From contig DAOUYX010000116.1 in assembly GCA_030665925.1 (NCBI GenBank), forward strand, positions 1 through 5,321: a stretch of 5,321 nt of DNA, given 5' to 3'. The stretch's first letter is position 1. Every line of letters begins with the position of its first letter. Below the pieces are notes generated by a model. The model saw only the letters and a program-made list of their open reading frames with translations. It had not been told where the DNA came from and ran no database searches. The position numbers and the translations under genes were made by a program. Shown here piece after piece: positions 1-5,317 of the stretch. This stretch comes from Methanosarcinales archaeon. GTDB taxonomy: Archaea > Halobacteriota > Syntropharchaeia > Alkanophagales > Methanospirareceae.

Positions 1-2
1 CT

Positions 3-533
3 TTAGCTTACTTTCTTCGCAACTAATTCAACCGCCCGGGCAACGCTTGATATTGGCCTTATCGTGGCTACGGGGATATTAACCACCTTTTCAACGGTTG
101 AACTGACGATTGGCGCACAGACAAGTGCGGATGCGCCATCCTGTTCTGCTTTTATCGCTGCTATTATCGCCTCTTCCATGCTCGTAACCGCATATTCCTT
201 GATGTCGAAGGTATCTTTTCCAGACTTTATTGTCGCTTTTTCTAATACGTCCAAACATCCGCGCGAGCAAACAATAGCGATAAACTTCCGCTTCTTGTTC
301 GTTTCTGCGCATTCTATCTCCCTTATCGTGTTTATTATCCGCCTGAAGGTACGCAAATTCGGGTCTCGCTCTCCGGAGAGGATTTTGTAAAGCGTGCTCG
401 CAGGTATTCCCGATTTCTCACTGAATTCGCCTATGCTAACGCCGAGTTTCTGCTTGATCGCTTTTGACAATATCTCAGGGAGCGCTTTATTGTACCTAAA
501 AATTTCAGTTACTATGTCATCAGCGATGGTCAT
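3..533 (-). CDS. HTH (Xre/Cro-like) transcriptional regulator with C-terminal putative sensor domain
   Basis: Predicted DNA-binding regulator of 176 residues. The N-terminal part (about residues 32-72) is a Cro/C1-type helix-turn-helix: IGEFSEKSGIPASTLYKILSG, followed by the typical 'ER-P-L-T--RI' tail that packs the fold. The C-terminal part (about 83-176) is an alpha/beta domain. It starts with a strand and CSRGCLDVL (89-97), has GASALVCAP (133-141) and ends with a strand IPVATIRP and a final helix. This layout resembles the second half of the PrpR N-terminal sensor fold, so I infer ligand sensing, but the resemblance is weak and no ligand is evident. The ATG at 533 is supported by a TATA-like box about 30 nt upstream and no SD, which points to a leaderless or nearly leaderless transcript. 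It diverges from the ABC importer operon and is its likely regulator, possibly also autoregulated. The stop is inside the window, so the gene is complete. Confidence 0.85.
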   Translation of the reverse strand: MTIADDIVTEIFRYNKALPEILSKAIKQKLGVSIGEFSEKSGIPASTLYKILSGERDPNLRTFRRIINTIREIECAETNKKRKFIAIVCSRGCLDVLEKATIKSGKDTFDIKEYAVTSMEEAIIAAIKAEQDGASALVCAPIVSSTVEKVVNIPVATIRPISSVARAVELVAKKVS

Positions 534-542
534 GTCTTATAG

Positions 543-596
543 TACAAAAGGCAGTCTCTTATTTATAAGTTATTGCATCTCTCGTTATACAAAAGG
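543..596. repeat. Direct repeat TACAAAAGG flanking the regulator promoter, candidate operator
   Basis: The 9-base word TACAAAAGG occurs at 543-551 and again at 588-596. The copies are 45 bp apart (about four helical turns, so on the same DNA face), and both are preceded by TTATA-like bases. They bracket the TATA-like box of the divergent regulator. This is a plausible regulator-binding arrangement; two nonamers in about 60 bases of AT-rich DNA could also be chance. Confidence 0.35.
558..569 (-). promoter_or_regulatory. TATA-like box of the regulator gene, within a short palindrome
   Basis: On the minus strand this reads CTTATAAATAAG, close to the archaeal TATA consensus. It is centred about 30 nt before the regulator ATG, so the predicted transcription start is only a few bases upstream of the start codon. 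The same bases form a 5+2+5 inverted repeat (CTTAT-TT-ATAAG), which could also be bound by a dimeric HTH protein. AT-rich palindromes occur by chance, so an operator role is only inferred. Confidence 0.5.
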
Positions 597-623
597 GTAA
601 TTTAATAGACGGAAATAGAAAAC

Positions 624-632
624 CTTAAATAA
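624..632 (+). promoter_or_regulatory. TATA-like box for the ABC importer operon
   Basis: CTTAAATAA preceded by the purine-rich run AGAAAAC, which could serve as a BRE (TFB recognition element). The expected transcription start is about 25 nt downstream, near 650-656, giving a leader of roughly 40-50 nt that includes the SD at 691-699. This is the best TATA-like match on the plus strand of the divergent intergenic region. Confidence 0.45.
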
Positions 633-664
633 CGATAGCAGATAAATGAATATAGATTCAAAAA

Positions 665-703
665 ATGGTGGATACTAAAATGAAAAATTTAGGAGGTGAT
701 TAA
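665..703 (+). other. 12-codon leader mini-ORF, possible uORF
   Basis: An ATG at 665 opens MVDTKMKNLGGD followed by TAA (701-703), with a second in-frame ATG at 680. The reading frame runs through the SD of the binding-protein gene and stops just before the ACG at 705. It could be a translated leader peptide that couples to the next gene, the remnant of an older N-terminus (a +1 shift would join it to the binding protein), or chance. There is no clear SD in front of either ATG. Confidence 0.25.
691..699 (+). promoter_or_regulatory. Perfect Shine-Dalgarno of the binding-protein gene, which argues against the GTG at 696
   Basis: AGGAGGTGA is fully complementary to the usual 16S 3' end. The only canonical in-frame start nearby, GTG at 696-698, lies inside this SD and so cannot be served by it. 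The codon at the expected spacing (5 nt after the SD) is ACG at 705-707, one base from ATG. Initiation at 705 is therefore more consistent with the RBS, either through a non-canonical ACG or because the base is a mutation or sequencing error. Confidence 0.75.
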
Positions 704-1739
704 GACGGAAAAAAGAACCATAGCAAGTTTAATAGCTGTAGGAGCAATTGCAGTGGCCGTAGTAATGGCTGCGGGCTGCATAGAGAATGAAACGCCAGCA
801 GAGATGACCGCGATCAACATCGGTTACCAGCCAAGCACGCATCAAATCGCCGCGATGTTAGCGTCCGAAAAAGGCTGGTGGGAAGAGGATCTGGCGCAAT
901 TTGGTGTAGAAAAGGTTACAATGAAGGAATTCCCGTCCGGACCGCCGGAGATGCACGCAATGCTTTCTGGAGACCTTGACGTTGCTTACGTAGGGGTTGC
1001 ACCACCTATTGCGGCGATGTACGAAGGTCTGGATGCAAAGATAGTTGCAGGCGTACAGACTCAAGGATCTGCGTTAGTTGTTCGTCCGGAACTCGCCGAT
1101 GAATACGAAAGCGTGGGGGTGCAGTCTTTAAAAGGCAAGAAAATAGCGACCTTCCCACCCGGCTCGATTCAGCACACACTCCTTTCAAAATGGCTAACTG
1201 AAAATGGAATAGACCCGGAAAAAGATGTGGATATAAAGGCAATGGGACCAAGCGATGCGGCCACCGCTATTGGCGCTAAAGCCGTAGATGCGGTCTTTCT
1301 CCCCAGTCCAACGCCAACGATAATCGTGGTGGAGGGTAACGGAGTGATCGTTGCATGGTCAGGTTCGATGTTGCCAAACCATGCGTGCTGTTGCGTAGTC
1401 GCCGGTGGAAAGATGATGAGGGAGCACCCAGAGATAGTGAAGCAGATAATCAAAACGCATATCCGTGCCACGGAATACGAGATCGCGCATCCAGATGAAG
1501 CGGCTGAGATCTACGCCAAGTGGCAGGACGCAGACGTATCAACGATAAAGCAGTCCATAGACGTCTCGGACATGCACTGGATCCACGACCCCAGTATAGA
1601 GGTAGACTCGGGTCTCGAATACGCAATAGTAATCTACGAACTAAACAGAGAGCGGTACGAAGACCAAGGAATTAAAGTGCTTGAAAAAGAAGATATGTTT
1701 GATACCAGCTTCTATGATGAGGTAACGAGAGAGAGATGA
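696..1739 (+). CDS. ABC transporter substrate-binding lipoprotein, NitT/TauT (SsuA/TauA-like) family
   Basis: Extracytoplasmic solute-binding protein of a NitT/TauT importer, 347 residues from GTG 696. The N-terminus is a lipoprotein signal: Lys/Arg at 6-7, hydrophobic core 9-26, then AAGC with Cys28 as the lipidation site, so the mature protein is probably membrane-anchored outside the cell. The mature part fits the NMT1/SsuA-like fold: INIGYQPS at the first strand, GDLDVAYVGVAPPIAA in the first lobe, LKGKKIATFPPGSIQHTLL at the hinge and second lobe, and IIKTHIRATEYEIAHPDEAAEIY near the C-terminus. Three consecutive cysteines (231-233, NHACCC) are unusual. The ligand cannot be read from sequence; the family covers nitrate, taurine, alkanesulfonates and thiamine precursors. 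It is first in the operon, and its stop overlaps the permease start (ATGA). The start is uncertain: the SD at 691-699 fits ACG 705 better than GTG 696, and the signal peptide is intact with either. Confidence 0.9.
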   Translation: MIKTEKRTIASLIAVGAIAVAVVMAAGCIENETPAEMTAINIGYQPSTHQIAAMLASEKGWWEEDLAQFGVEKVTMKEFPSGPPEMHAMLSGDLDVAYVGVAPPIAAMYEGLDAKIVAGVQTQGSALVVRPELADEYESVGVQSLKGKKIATFPPGSIQHTLLSKWLTENGIDPEKDVDIKAMGPSDAATAIGAKAVDAVFLPSPTPTIIVVEGNGVIVAWSGSMLPNHACCCVVAGGKMMREHPEIVKQIIKTHIRATEYEIAHPDEAAEIYAKWQDADVSTIKQSIDVSDMHWIHDPSIEVDSGLEYAIVIYELNRERYEDQGIKVLEKEDMFDTSFYDEVTRER

Positions 1740-2509
1740 GGCGACCGACGAAAGAGGAAGGGCTGTGGTTAGTCCCCCTAATCATAGTCCTCCTACTCTG
1801 GGAGTTTATAGCGGGGTACGTGATAAAAGATCCCTTGATCTTGCCCCGCTTTTCTGCCGTTATTTTTTCCGTTTATGCACTCAGGGAAGTTTTAATTTTA
1901 GATATTCTGGTCAGTCTGCTCCATTTTTGTATCGGGCTGGCATTGGCATTCGCCGTTGCACTGCCTCTTGCAATTGCTATGGGCTGGTTTCGGTCTGTAT
2001 TCAAAGCGATTGATCCGATTATCGAAATCATAAGGCCCATCCCGCCTCTTGCATGGATTCCCCTTGCAATCATATGGATCGGTCTTAACCACTATGCAGC
2101 GGGATTTATCATCTTCATCGGTGCATTTTTCCCCATCTTAATTGACAGCTATACTGGATTCCGAGATGTGCCAAGGGTATTGGTGGAGACGGGAAATGTG
2201 TTAGGATGCATTGGGAATATAAAGCTGATAAGATACGTTGCTTTGCCTTATGCGCTTCCCTCGGTTGCTACTGGCACCCGCGTTGGAATGGGCGTGGGCT
2301 GGATGTGCGTTGTAGCGGCGGAGATGTTCGGAGTGGGGAATAGTGGGCTAGGCTACCGGTTATTCCAGAAATTCTACTTCCTGCACCAGATGGACTACGT
2401 GGTGGCGTACATGCTCATTTTAGGATTGTTGGCTTTAATTTTAGACCGTGTGTTTAGATATTTCGTGGAGGACAAGCTATTCAGGTGGAAGAAGGGAATA
2501 GTGAAATGA
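1736..2509 (+). CDS. ABC transporter permease, NitT/TauT (SsuC/TauC-like) family
   Basis: Integral membrane subunit of the importer, 257 residues, the usual length for SsuC/TauC proteins. The first segment is at about 11-31, and about five more hydrophobic segments follow. The signature RPIPPLAWIPLAIIWIG (100-116) is typical of the family. The EAA loop that docks on the ATPase is at about 151-175: E151-T-G with G157 and the prolines of LPYALP. It departs from the E-A-A consensus, as is common among members. The start overlaps the binding-protein stop by 4 nt (ATGA), which implies translational coupling; a GAGGT 12 nt upstream is a modest SD. The C-terminus (RWKKG) is basic, consistent with a cytoplasmic end. 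It should pair as a homodimer with the ATPase encoded immediately downstream. Confidence 0.93.
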   Translation: MRRPTKEEGLWLVPLIIVLLLWEFIAGYVIKDPLILPRFSAVIFSVYALREVLILDILVSLLHFCIGLALAFAVALPLAIAMGWFRSVFKAIDPIIEIIRPIPPLAWIPLAIIWIGLNHYAAGFIIFIGAFFPILIDSYTGFRDVPRVLVETGNVLGCIGNIKLIRYVALPYALPSVATGTRVGMGVGWMCVVAAEMFGVGNSGLGYRLFQKFYFLHQMDYVVAYMLILGLLALILDRVFRYFVEDKLFRWKKGIVK

Positions 2510-2510
2510 G

Positions 2511-3278
2511 ATGAACCACAAACTTGAATTACGCAACGTAACGAAGACGTTCAGCACAGAAGAAGGGGAAATGATGGCATTGGAAGACATCAATATAGAA
2601 GTCAAACCGAACGAATTTTTGTGTATTATAGGACCTTCAGGATGCGGTAAAACCACATTGCTTAGAATGATCGCGGGCTTAGACTACCCAAGCAGCGGCG
2701 AGATTATCTTGGATGGAGATAGAGTTAGCGGCCCTTCCCCTGATAGAGGAATGGTATTTCAGGAATTTTCGTTATTCCCCTGGAGGACGGTTATCAAAAA
2801 CGTTACATTTGGGCTCGAAATCCTGGAAGTTGATAAACATGAGCAGTATAGAATCGCCGAGCGGTACAGAGAGCTTGTGGGTTTAAAAGGATTTGAGAAC
2901 CGGTATCCTTACGAGCTCTCTGGCGGTATGAAGCAGCGGGTGGCGATTGCTCGCGCTCTCGCGACCGATCCTGCAATACTCTTAATGGACGAACCGTTCG
3001 GCTCGGTGGATGCGCAAACGAGGAACATACTTCAGGAAGAGCTGCTGGAGATCTGGAAGCGAACGAAGAAGACCGTTCTGTTCGTGACCCATAGCGTTGA
3101 CGAAGCGGTGTATCTTGCGGATAGAGTTGCGGTGATGTCGGCGAGACCGGGTTGCCTTGTTAAGTGCCTTGATAATGCTATACCGAGACCAAGGAAGCGA
3201 ACAAGTGTAGAAGTGAATGAGTTCAGGGAGAATTTGCTTATGTTGCTCAGCTTAGAACGCTCAAAGGCGTGTATTTAG
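2511..3278 (+). CDS. ABC transporter ATP-binding protein, NitT/TauT (SsuB/TauB-like) family
   Basis: Cytoplasmic ATPase that powers the importer, 255 residues. All nucleotide-binding elements are present and in order: Walker A GPSGCGKT (41-48), Q-loop Gln84, signature LSGGMKQR (136-143), Walker B ILLMDEP (156-162) with catalytic Glu161, D-loop SVDA (165-168) and switch His194. The segment QEFSLFPWRTVIKNVTFGLE after the Q-loop is characteristic of the nitrate/sulfonate/taurine importer ATPases. There is no added regulatory domain; the C-terminal tail after about 210 is short and basic in part. The ATG lies one base after the permease stop, with only a weak purine-rich stretch upstream, so coupling with the permease is likely. 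Family assignment is firm; the substrate is not. Confidence 0.95.
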   Translation: MNHKLELRNVTKTFSTEEGEMMALEDINIEVKPNEFLCIIGPSGCGKTTLLRMIAGLDYPSSGEIILDGDRVSGPSPDRGMVFQEFSLFPWRTVIKNVTFGLEILEVDKHEQYRIAERYRELVGLKGFENRYPYELSGGMKQRVAIARALATDPAILLMDEPFGSVDAQTRNILQEELLEIWKRTKKTVLFVTHSVDEAVYLADRVAVMSARPGCLVKCLDNAIPRPRKRTSVEVNEFRENLLMLLSLERSKACI

Positions 3279-3293
3279 GTTTAACGAATTCAC

Positions 3294-4037
3294 ATGCCTC
3301 AAATTACGTTAATCATTATTTACATCTGCATCGGTCTTTTTGCGGGTTTTATGAGTGGTATATTTGGAATCGGCGGCGGTGCTGTCAGGATACCTTTGCT
3401 TAATCTCGCAGGTTTGCCTTTACTCAGTGCTTTTGGAATAAATTTATTTATCGTGCCTTTCTCATCATTAGTGGGCGCGGTGAGTCAAAGGGAAAATATA
3501 GATAAAGAAATCGCAATTTATTTAATTATTGGGGGTGTTTTTGGAGCGATAATAGGCGCATTTCTCGCAGGTTTAATTCCAACTTTAATTTTAGCTGTCA
3601 TTTTCGTTGCCCTTTCTATTGTAATAGTATTTGGGCTATTTTTGGACCGAATTGCGCCAGCACTTGCTCATAAAATCCATCTTACACATAGGAGTGCTTT
3701 CGCATCTTCTTTTCTTCTAAGCTTAATAGCAGCGATCCGAGGTGGAAGTGCGGGTTCTCTATTCCCCGCTTTTTTAAAAGCCACTGGGTGCGATATCCAT
3801 AAAGCAATTGCGACCTCCTTATGTGTAACGATTTTCACATGTATTGGTGCTGCAACGATATTCTGGTCCCGGGGTGATATAATCTGGTTGCCGGCAATTT
3901 TTGCGCTTACCGGTTCAGTGGTAGGAACAAGGCTTGGAAGTGCTGTCTCATTAAAAACGAAATCAATCTGGTTGGAAATAGGTCTGGGGATATTAGTTGT
4001 GGGTCTCGCTCTTATTACAGTGTATAAAGCATTATAG
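3294..4037 (+). CDS. TauE/SafE family sulfite/sulfonate exporter-like membrane protein
   Basis: Polytopic membrane protein of 247 residues with the internal duplication typical of TauE/SafE. The first half carries GLFAGFMSGIFGIGGGAVRIPLL (about 14-36), the family hallmark. The second half carries the related IRGGSAGSLFPAFLKATGCD (148-167) and ends with GSVVGTRLGS (207-216) and a final helix. About seven to eight hydrophobic segments are apparent. Characterised members export sulfite, sulfoacetate or related anions, and many are uncharacterised. It follows the ATPase gene by 15 nt without a promoter or terminator, so it is probably cotranscribed with the importer. That pairing suggests disposal of a sulfur anion derived from the imported compound, or a second transport route for the same class; this is inference. 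The SD is poor, but the ATG sits directly before the first membrane segment. Confidence 0.9.
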   Translation: MPQITLIIIYICIGLFAGFMSGIFGIGGGAVRIPLLNLAGLPLLSAFGINLFIVPFSSLVGAVSQRENIDKEIAIYLIIGGVFGAIIGAFLAGLIPTLILAVIFVALSIVIVFGLFLDRIAPALAHKIHLTHRSAFASSFLLSLIAAIRGGSAGSLFPAFLKATGCDIHKAIATSLCVTIFTCIGAATIFWSRGDIIWLPAIFALTGSVVGTRLGSAVSLKTKSIWLEIGLGILVVGLALITVYKAL

Positions 4038-4056
4038 ATTTTTAGCCATCTATAAT
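4031..4056. repeat. 9-bp perfect inverted repeat between the TauE-like gene and adenylate kinase
   Basis: ATTATAGAT (4031-4039) and ATCTATAAT (4048-4056) are exact reverse complements separated by 8 nt. The left arm contains the stop codon of the TauE-like gene and the loop begins with a T-run (T5 at 4039-4043). The right arm overlaps the TATA-like box of the next gene. It could be a weak transcription end for the upstream operon or an operator over the kinase promoter. The stem has only one G:C pair, so it would be a weak RNA hairpin. Confidence 0.45.
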
Positions 4057-4060
4057 ATAA
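4050..4060 (+). promoter_or_regulatory. TATA-like box for adenylate kinase
   Basis: CTATAATATAA lies about 37 nt before the kinase ATG. It would place transcription start near 4078-4083, leaving a very short leader that just contains the SD. This suggests the kinase gene has its own promoter instead of depending on the importer operon. Confidence 0.4.
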
Positions 4061-4080
4061 TTGTAATAGATAAGTAGAGA

Positions 4081-4088
4081 AAGGAGGT
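4081..4088 (+). promoter_or_regulatory. Strong Shine-Dalgarno of adenylate kinase
   Basis: AAGGAGGT ends 4 nt before the ATG at 4093, near-ideal spacing. This fixes the start and argues for efficient translation. Confidence 0.8.
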
Positions 4089-4092
4089 AAAA

Positions 4093-4671
4093 ATGACCTT
4101 GATCGTCGTAACGGGAATGCCTGGCACGGGATCGTCAACGGTGATAGAAGCGGCATTAAAGTTGAAGTTAAACGAGGAGGGCGCTGCGTTTACGCCCATG
4201 AACTACGGAGACGTAATGTTTGAAGTGGCGCGAGGAGAAGGGCTTGTGGAGCAGCGAGACGATATGCGGAAGTTGCCAAAGGAAAAGCAGCAGGAGATAC
4301 AACGGTTAGCGAGTGAGAAGATCGCGGACTTGAAAGAAAGCACGAACCTCATAATAGATACTCACTGCACGATTAGAACACCTTCGGGGTATCTACCGGG
4401 GCTGCCTGAGCCGGTATTGCGTAAGATAAAGCCCGATCTGTTCGTGTTAATAGAAGCAAATCCAGATGAAATATTCGCACGAAGGCAAACTGATGCGACT
4501 CGGAATCGGGACGTTGACGATGAAAAGAGCATAGAAGAGCATCAATTCATGAACCGTGCGATGTCAATGGCTTATGCTTGTCTTACCGGAGCATCGGTGA
4601 AGATAATAATGAATCATGATGGCGAAGTGAAGAAAGCAGCGAAGGAGTTTTTTGAGTTGATAAAGAGGTAA
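4093..4671 (+). CDS. adkA: Archaeal-type adenylate kinase (AdkA)
   Basis: Cytoplasmic enzyme that interconverts ATP + AMP and 2 ADP; 192 residues, the normal length for the archaeal AdkA family, which is distinct from bacterial Adk. Family landmarks from memory of methanogen and Sulfolobus sequences: P-loop GMPGTGSST (8-16), NYGDVMFEVARGEGLVEQRDDMRKL (about 37-61), DTHCTIRTPSGYLPGLP (about 89-105), the arginine-rich lid segment FARRQTDATRNRD, EHQFMNRAMSMAY and LTGASVKII near the end. The P-loop has Ser where the Walker lysine usually sits; methanogen AdkA proteins also lack this lysine (Gly or Ser there), so this is a lineage trait and not a sign of inactivity. The gene has its own strong SD and TATA-like box, and runs convergently into the Hsp20 gene with 10 nt between stops. 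Confidence 0.95.
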   Translation: MTLIVVTGMPGTGSSTVIEAALKLKLNEEGAAFTPMNYGDVMFEVARGEGLVEQRDDMRKLPKEKQQEIQRLASEKIADLKESTNLIIDTHCTIRTPSGYLPGLPEPVLRKIKPDLFVLIEANPDEIFARRQTDATRNRDVDDEKSIEEHQFMNRAMSMAYACLTGASVKIIMNHDGEVKKAAKEFFELIKR

Positions 4672-4681
4672 CCACTTTCGC

Positions 4682-5287
4682 TCATTCCAGCGGTATAGCG
4701 GTTCTCTTCTTCTCGTTTTCTTTCTTTTTTATCGTCACACTGAGTACACCGTTTTTATACGTCGCCTTTGCCGTCTCCGGCTTTACTGGCGTTTCGAATG
4801 TTACTACCTTAAAGAACTTTGTCCCGCCTTCCGTTTTTATTTCCAGTGTGCCGTCAGTAGCATGCAACCTTAAATCCTCCTTATCAACACCGGGCAATTC
4901 AGCTACGACTTCGTACGCATCATTCTGGTCAATCACGTCGGTCAACGGTTCGCGCTCACCCCCGGGGAAAGGTTCTAATCTCATGTGTGAAGGTTTTATA
5001 TTCCCGAATTCCTTTATCTCAGGCTCCTTTCCCGGCTCCTTTGTGTATGAGAAACCATAGATGAACGGGCCGTATCTTTTGGCAGCCTCTGGCATTTCCT
5101 CTTCTAACTTCTGCAACATCTCTTCAAAGGGGTCCTGTAGCCACTCGTCGAAGTCCTGCTGCTCCCTTCTCAGCATTCTCGAAAGTTCCTCCTCGGTTGG
5201 CGCTGGCATTTTCCCCATCTCCTCTAAAGCCCGCTCCATATACCACTCGACCAGATCAAATATAGAAGGGCGCTTTCTTTTCTCCAT
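4682..5287 (-). CDS. Hsp20/alpha-crystallin small heat-shock protein, long archaeal form
   Basis: ATP-independent holdase chaperone that binds unfolding proteins as oligomers in the cytoplasm; 201 residues, longer than the usual 140-160. The N-terminal arm (about 1-70) is rich in Glu, Lys and Arg and probably helical (ERALEEM, FEEMLQKLEEEM). It is followed by the archaeal linker YGPFIYGFSYTKEPG...EFGNIKP (72-99). The alpha-crystallin domain covers about 114-188, with ELPGVDKEDLRL (130-141) and the signature YKNGVLSVTIKK (177-188). The C-terminal tail is Lys-rich and ends in IPL (198-200), the I-x-I/L motif that docks on neighbouring subunits. The start is supported by a TATA-like box about 25 nt upstream and the absence of an SD, so the mRNA is probably leaderless. 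Confidence 0.93.
   Translation of the reverse strand: MEKRKRPSIFDLVEWYMERALEEMGKMPAPTEEELSRMLRREQQDFDEWLQDPFEEMLQKLEEEMPEAAKRYGPFIYGFSYTKEPGKEPEIKEFGNIKPSHMRLEPFPGGEREPLTDVIDQNDAYEVVAELPGVDKEDLRLHATDGTLEIKTEGGTKFFKVVTFETPVKPETAKATYKNGVLSVTIKKKENEKKRTAIPLE
4716..4730 (+). terminator. T-rich tract, candidate terminator for adenylate kinase
   Basis: TTTTCTTTCTTTTTT lies about 45-60 nt past the kinase stop, at the end of a longer pyrimidine tract starting near 4702. Archaeal RNA polymerase commonly terminates at such U-rich tracts without a hairpin. The tract is the complement of the Lys/Glu-rich tail codons of the convergent Hsp20 gene, so it may simply reflect those codons. Confidence 0.4.
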
Positions 5288-5307
5288 GATTTATCATTTA
5301 GAATTGG

Positions 5308-5317
5308 ATATTAAAAA
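5308..5317 (-). promoter_or_regulatory. TATA-like box of the Hsp20 gene
   Basis: The minus strand reads TTTTTAATAT, centred about 25 nt before the ATG at 5287, which would place transcription start at or beside the start codon. No GGAGG-like site is present in the 34 bases available upstream. The window ends 4 nt beyond, so upstream BRE or heat-shock operator sequences cannot be judged. Confidence 0.5.

Noticed and set aside
64..390. Open frame of 108 codons on the plus strand opposite the regulator
   Set aside because: It is antisense to a well-supported HTH gene, has no SD or recognisable domain, and its composition mirrors the opposite coding strand.
394..600. 68-codon plus-strand frame running into the divergent promoter region
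   Set aside because: It overlaps the regulator's start and promoter on the other strand and has no SD or homology-like pattern.
691..707. Riboswitch or structured leader upstream of the importer operon
   Set aside because: The inferred leader is only about 40-50 nt, AT-rich and without convincing paired stems or known aptamer motifs.
2507..2510. Possible disruption between permease and ATPase because of the tight junction
   Set aside because: The stop and the next ATG are simply one base apart, and both proteins are full length with all motifs.
3668..4156. 162-codon minus-strand frame opposite the end of the TauE-like gene and start of adenylate kinase
   Set aside because: It covers two recognisable plus-strand genes and their intergenic signals, and the translated product shows no family features.
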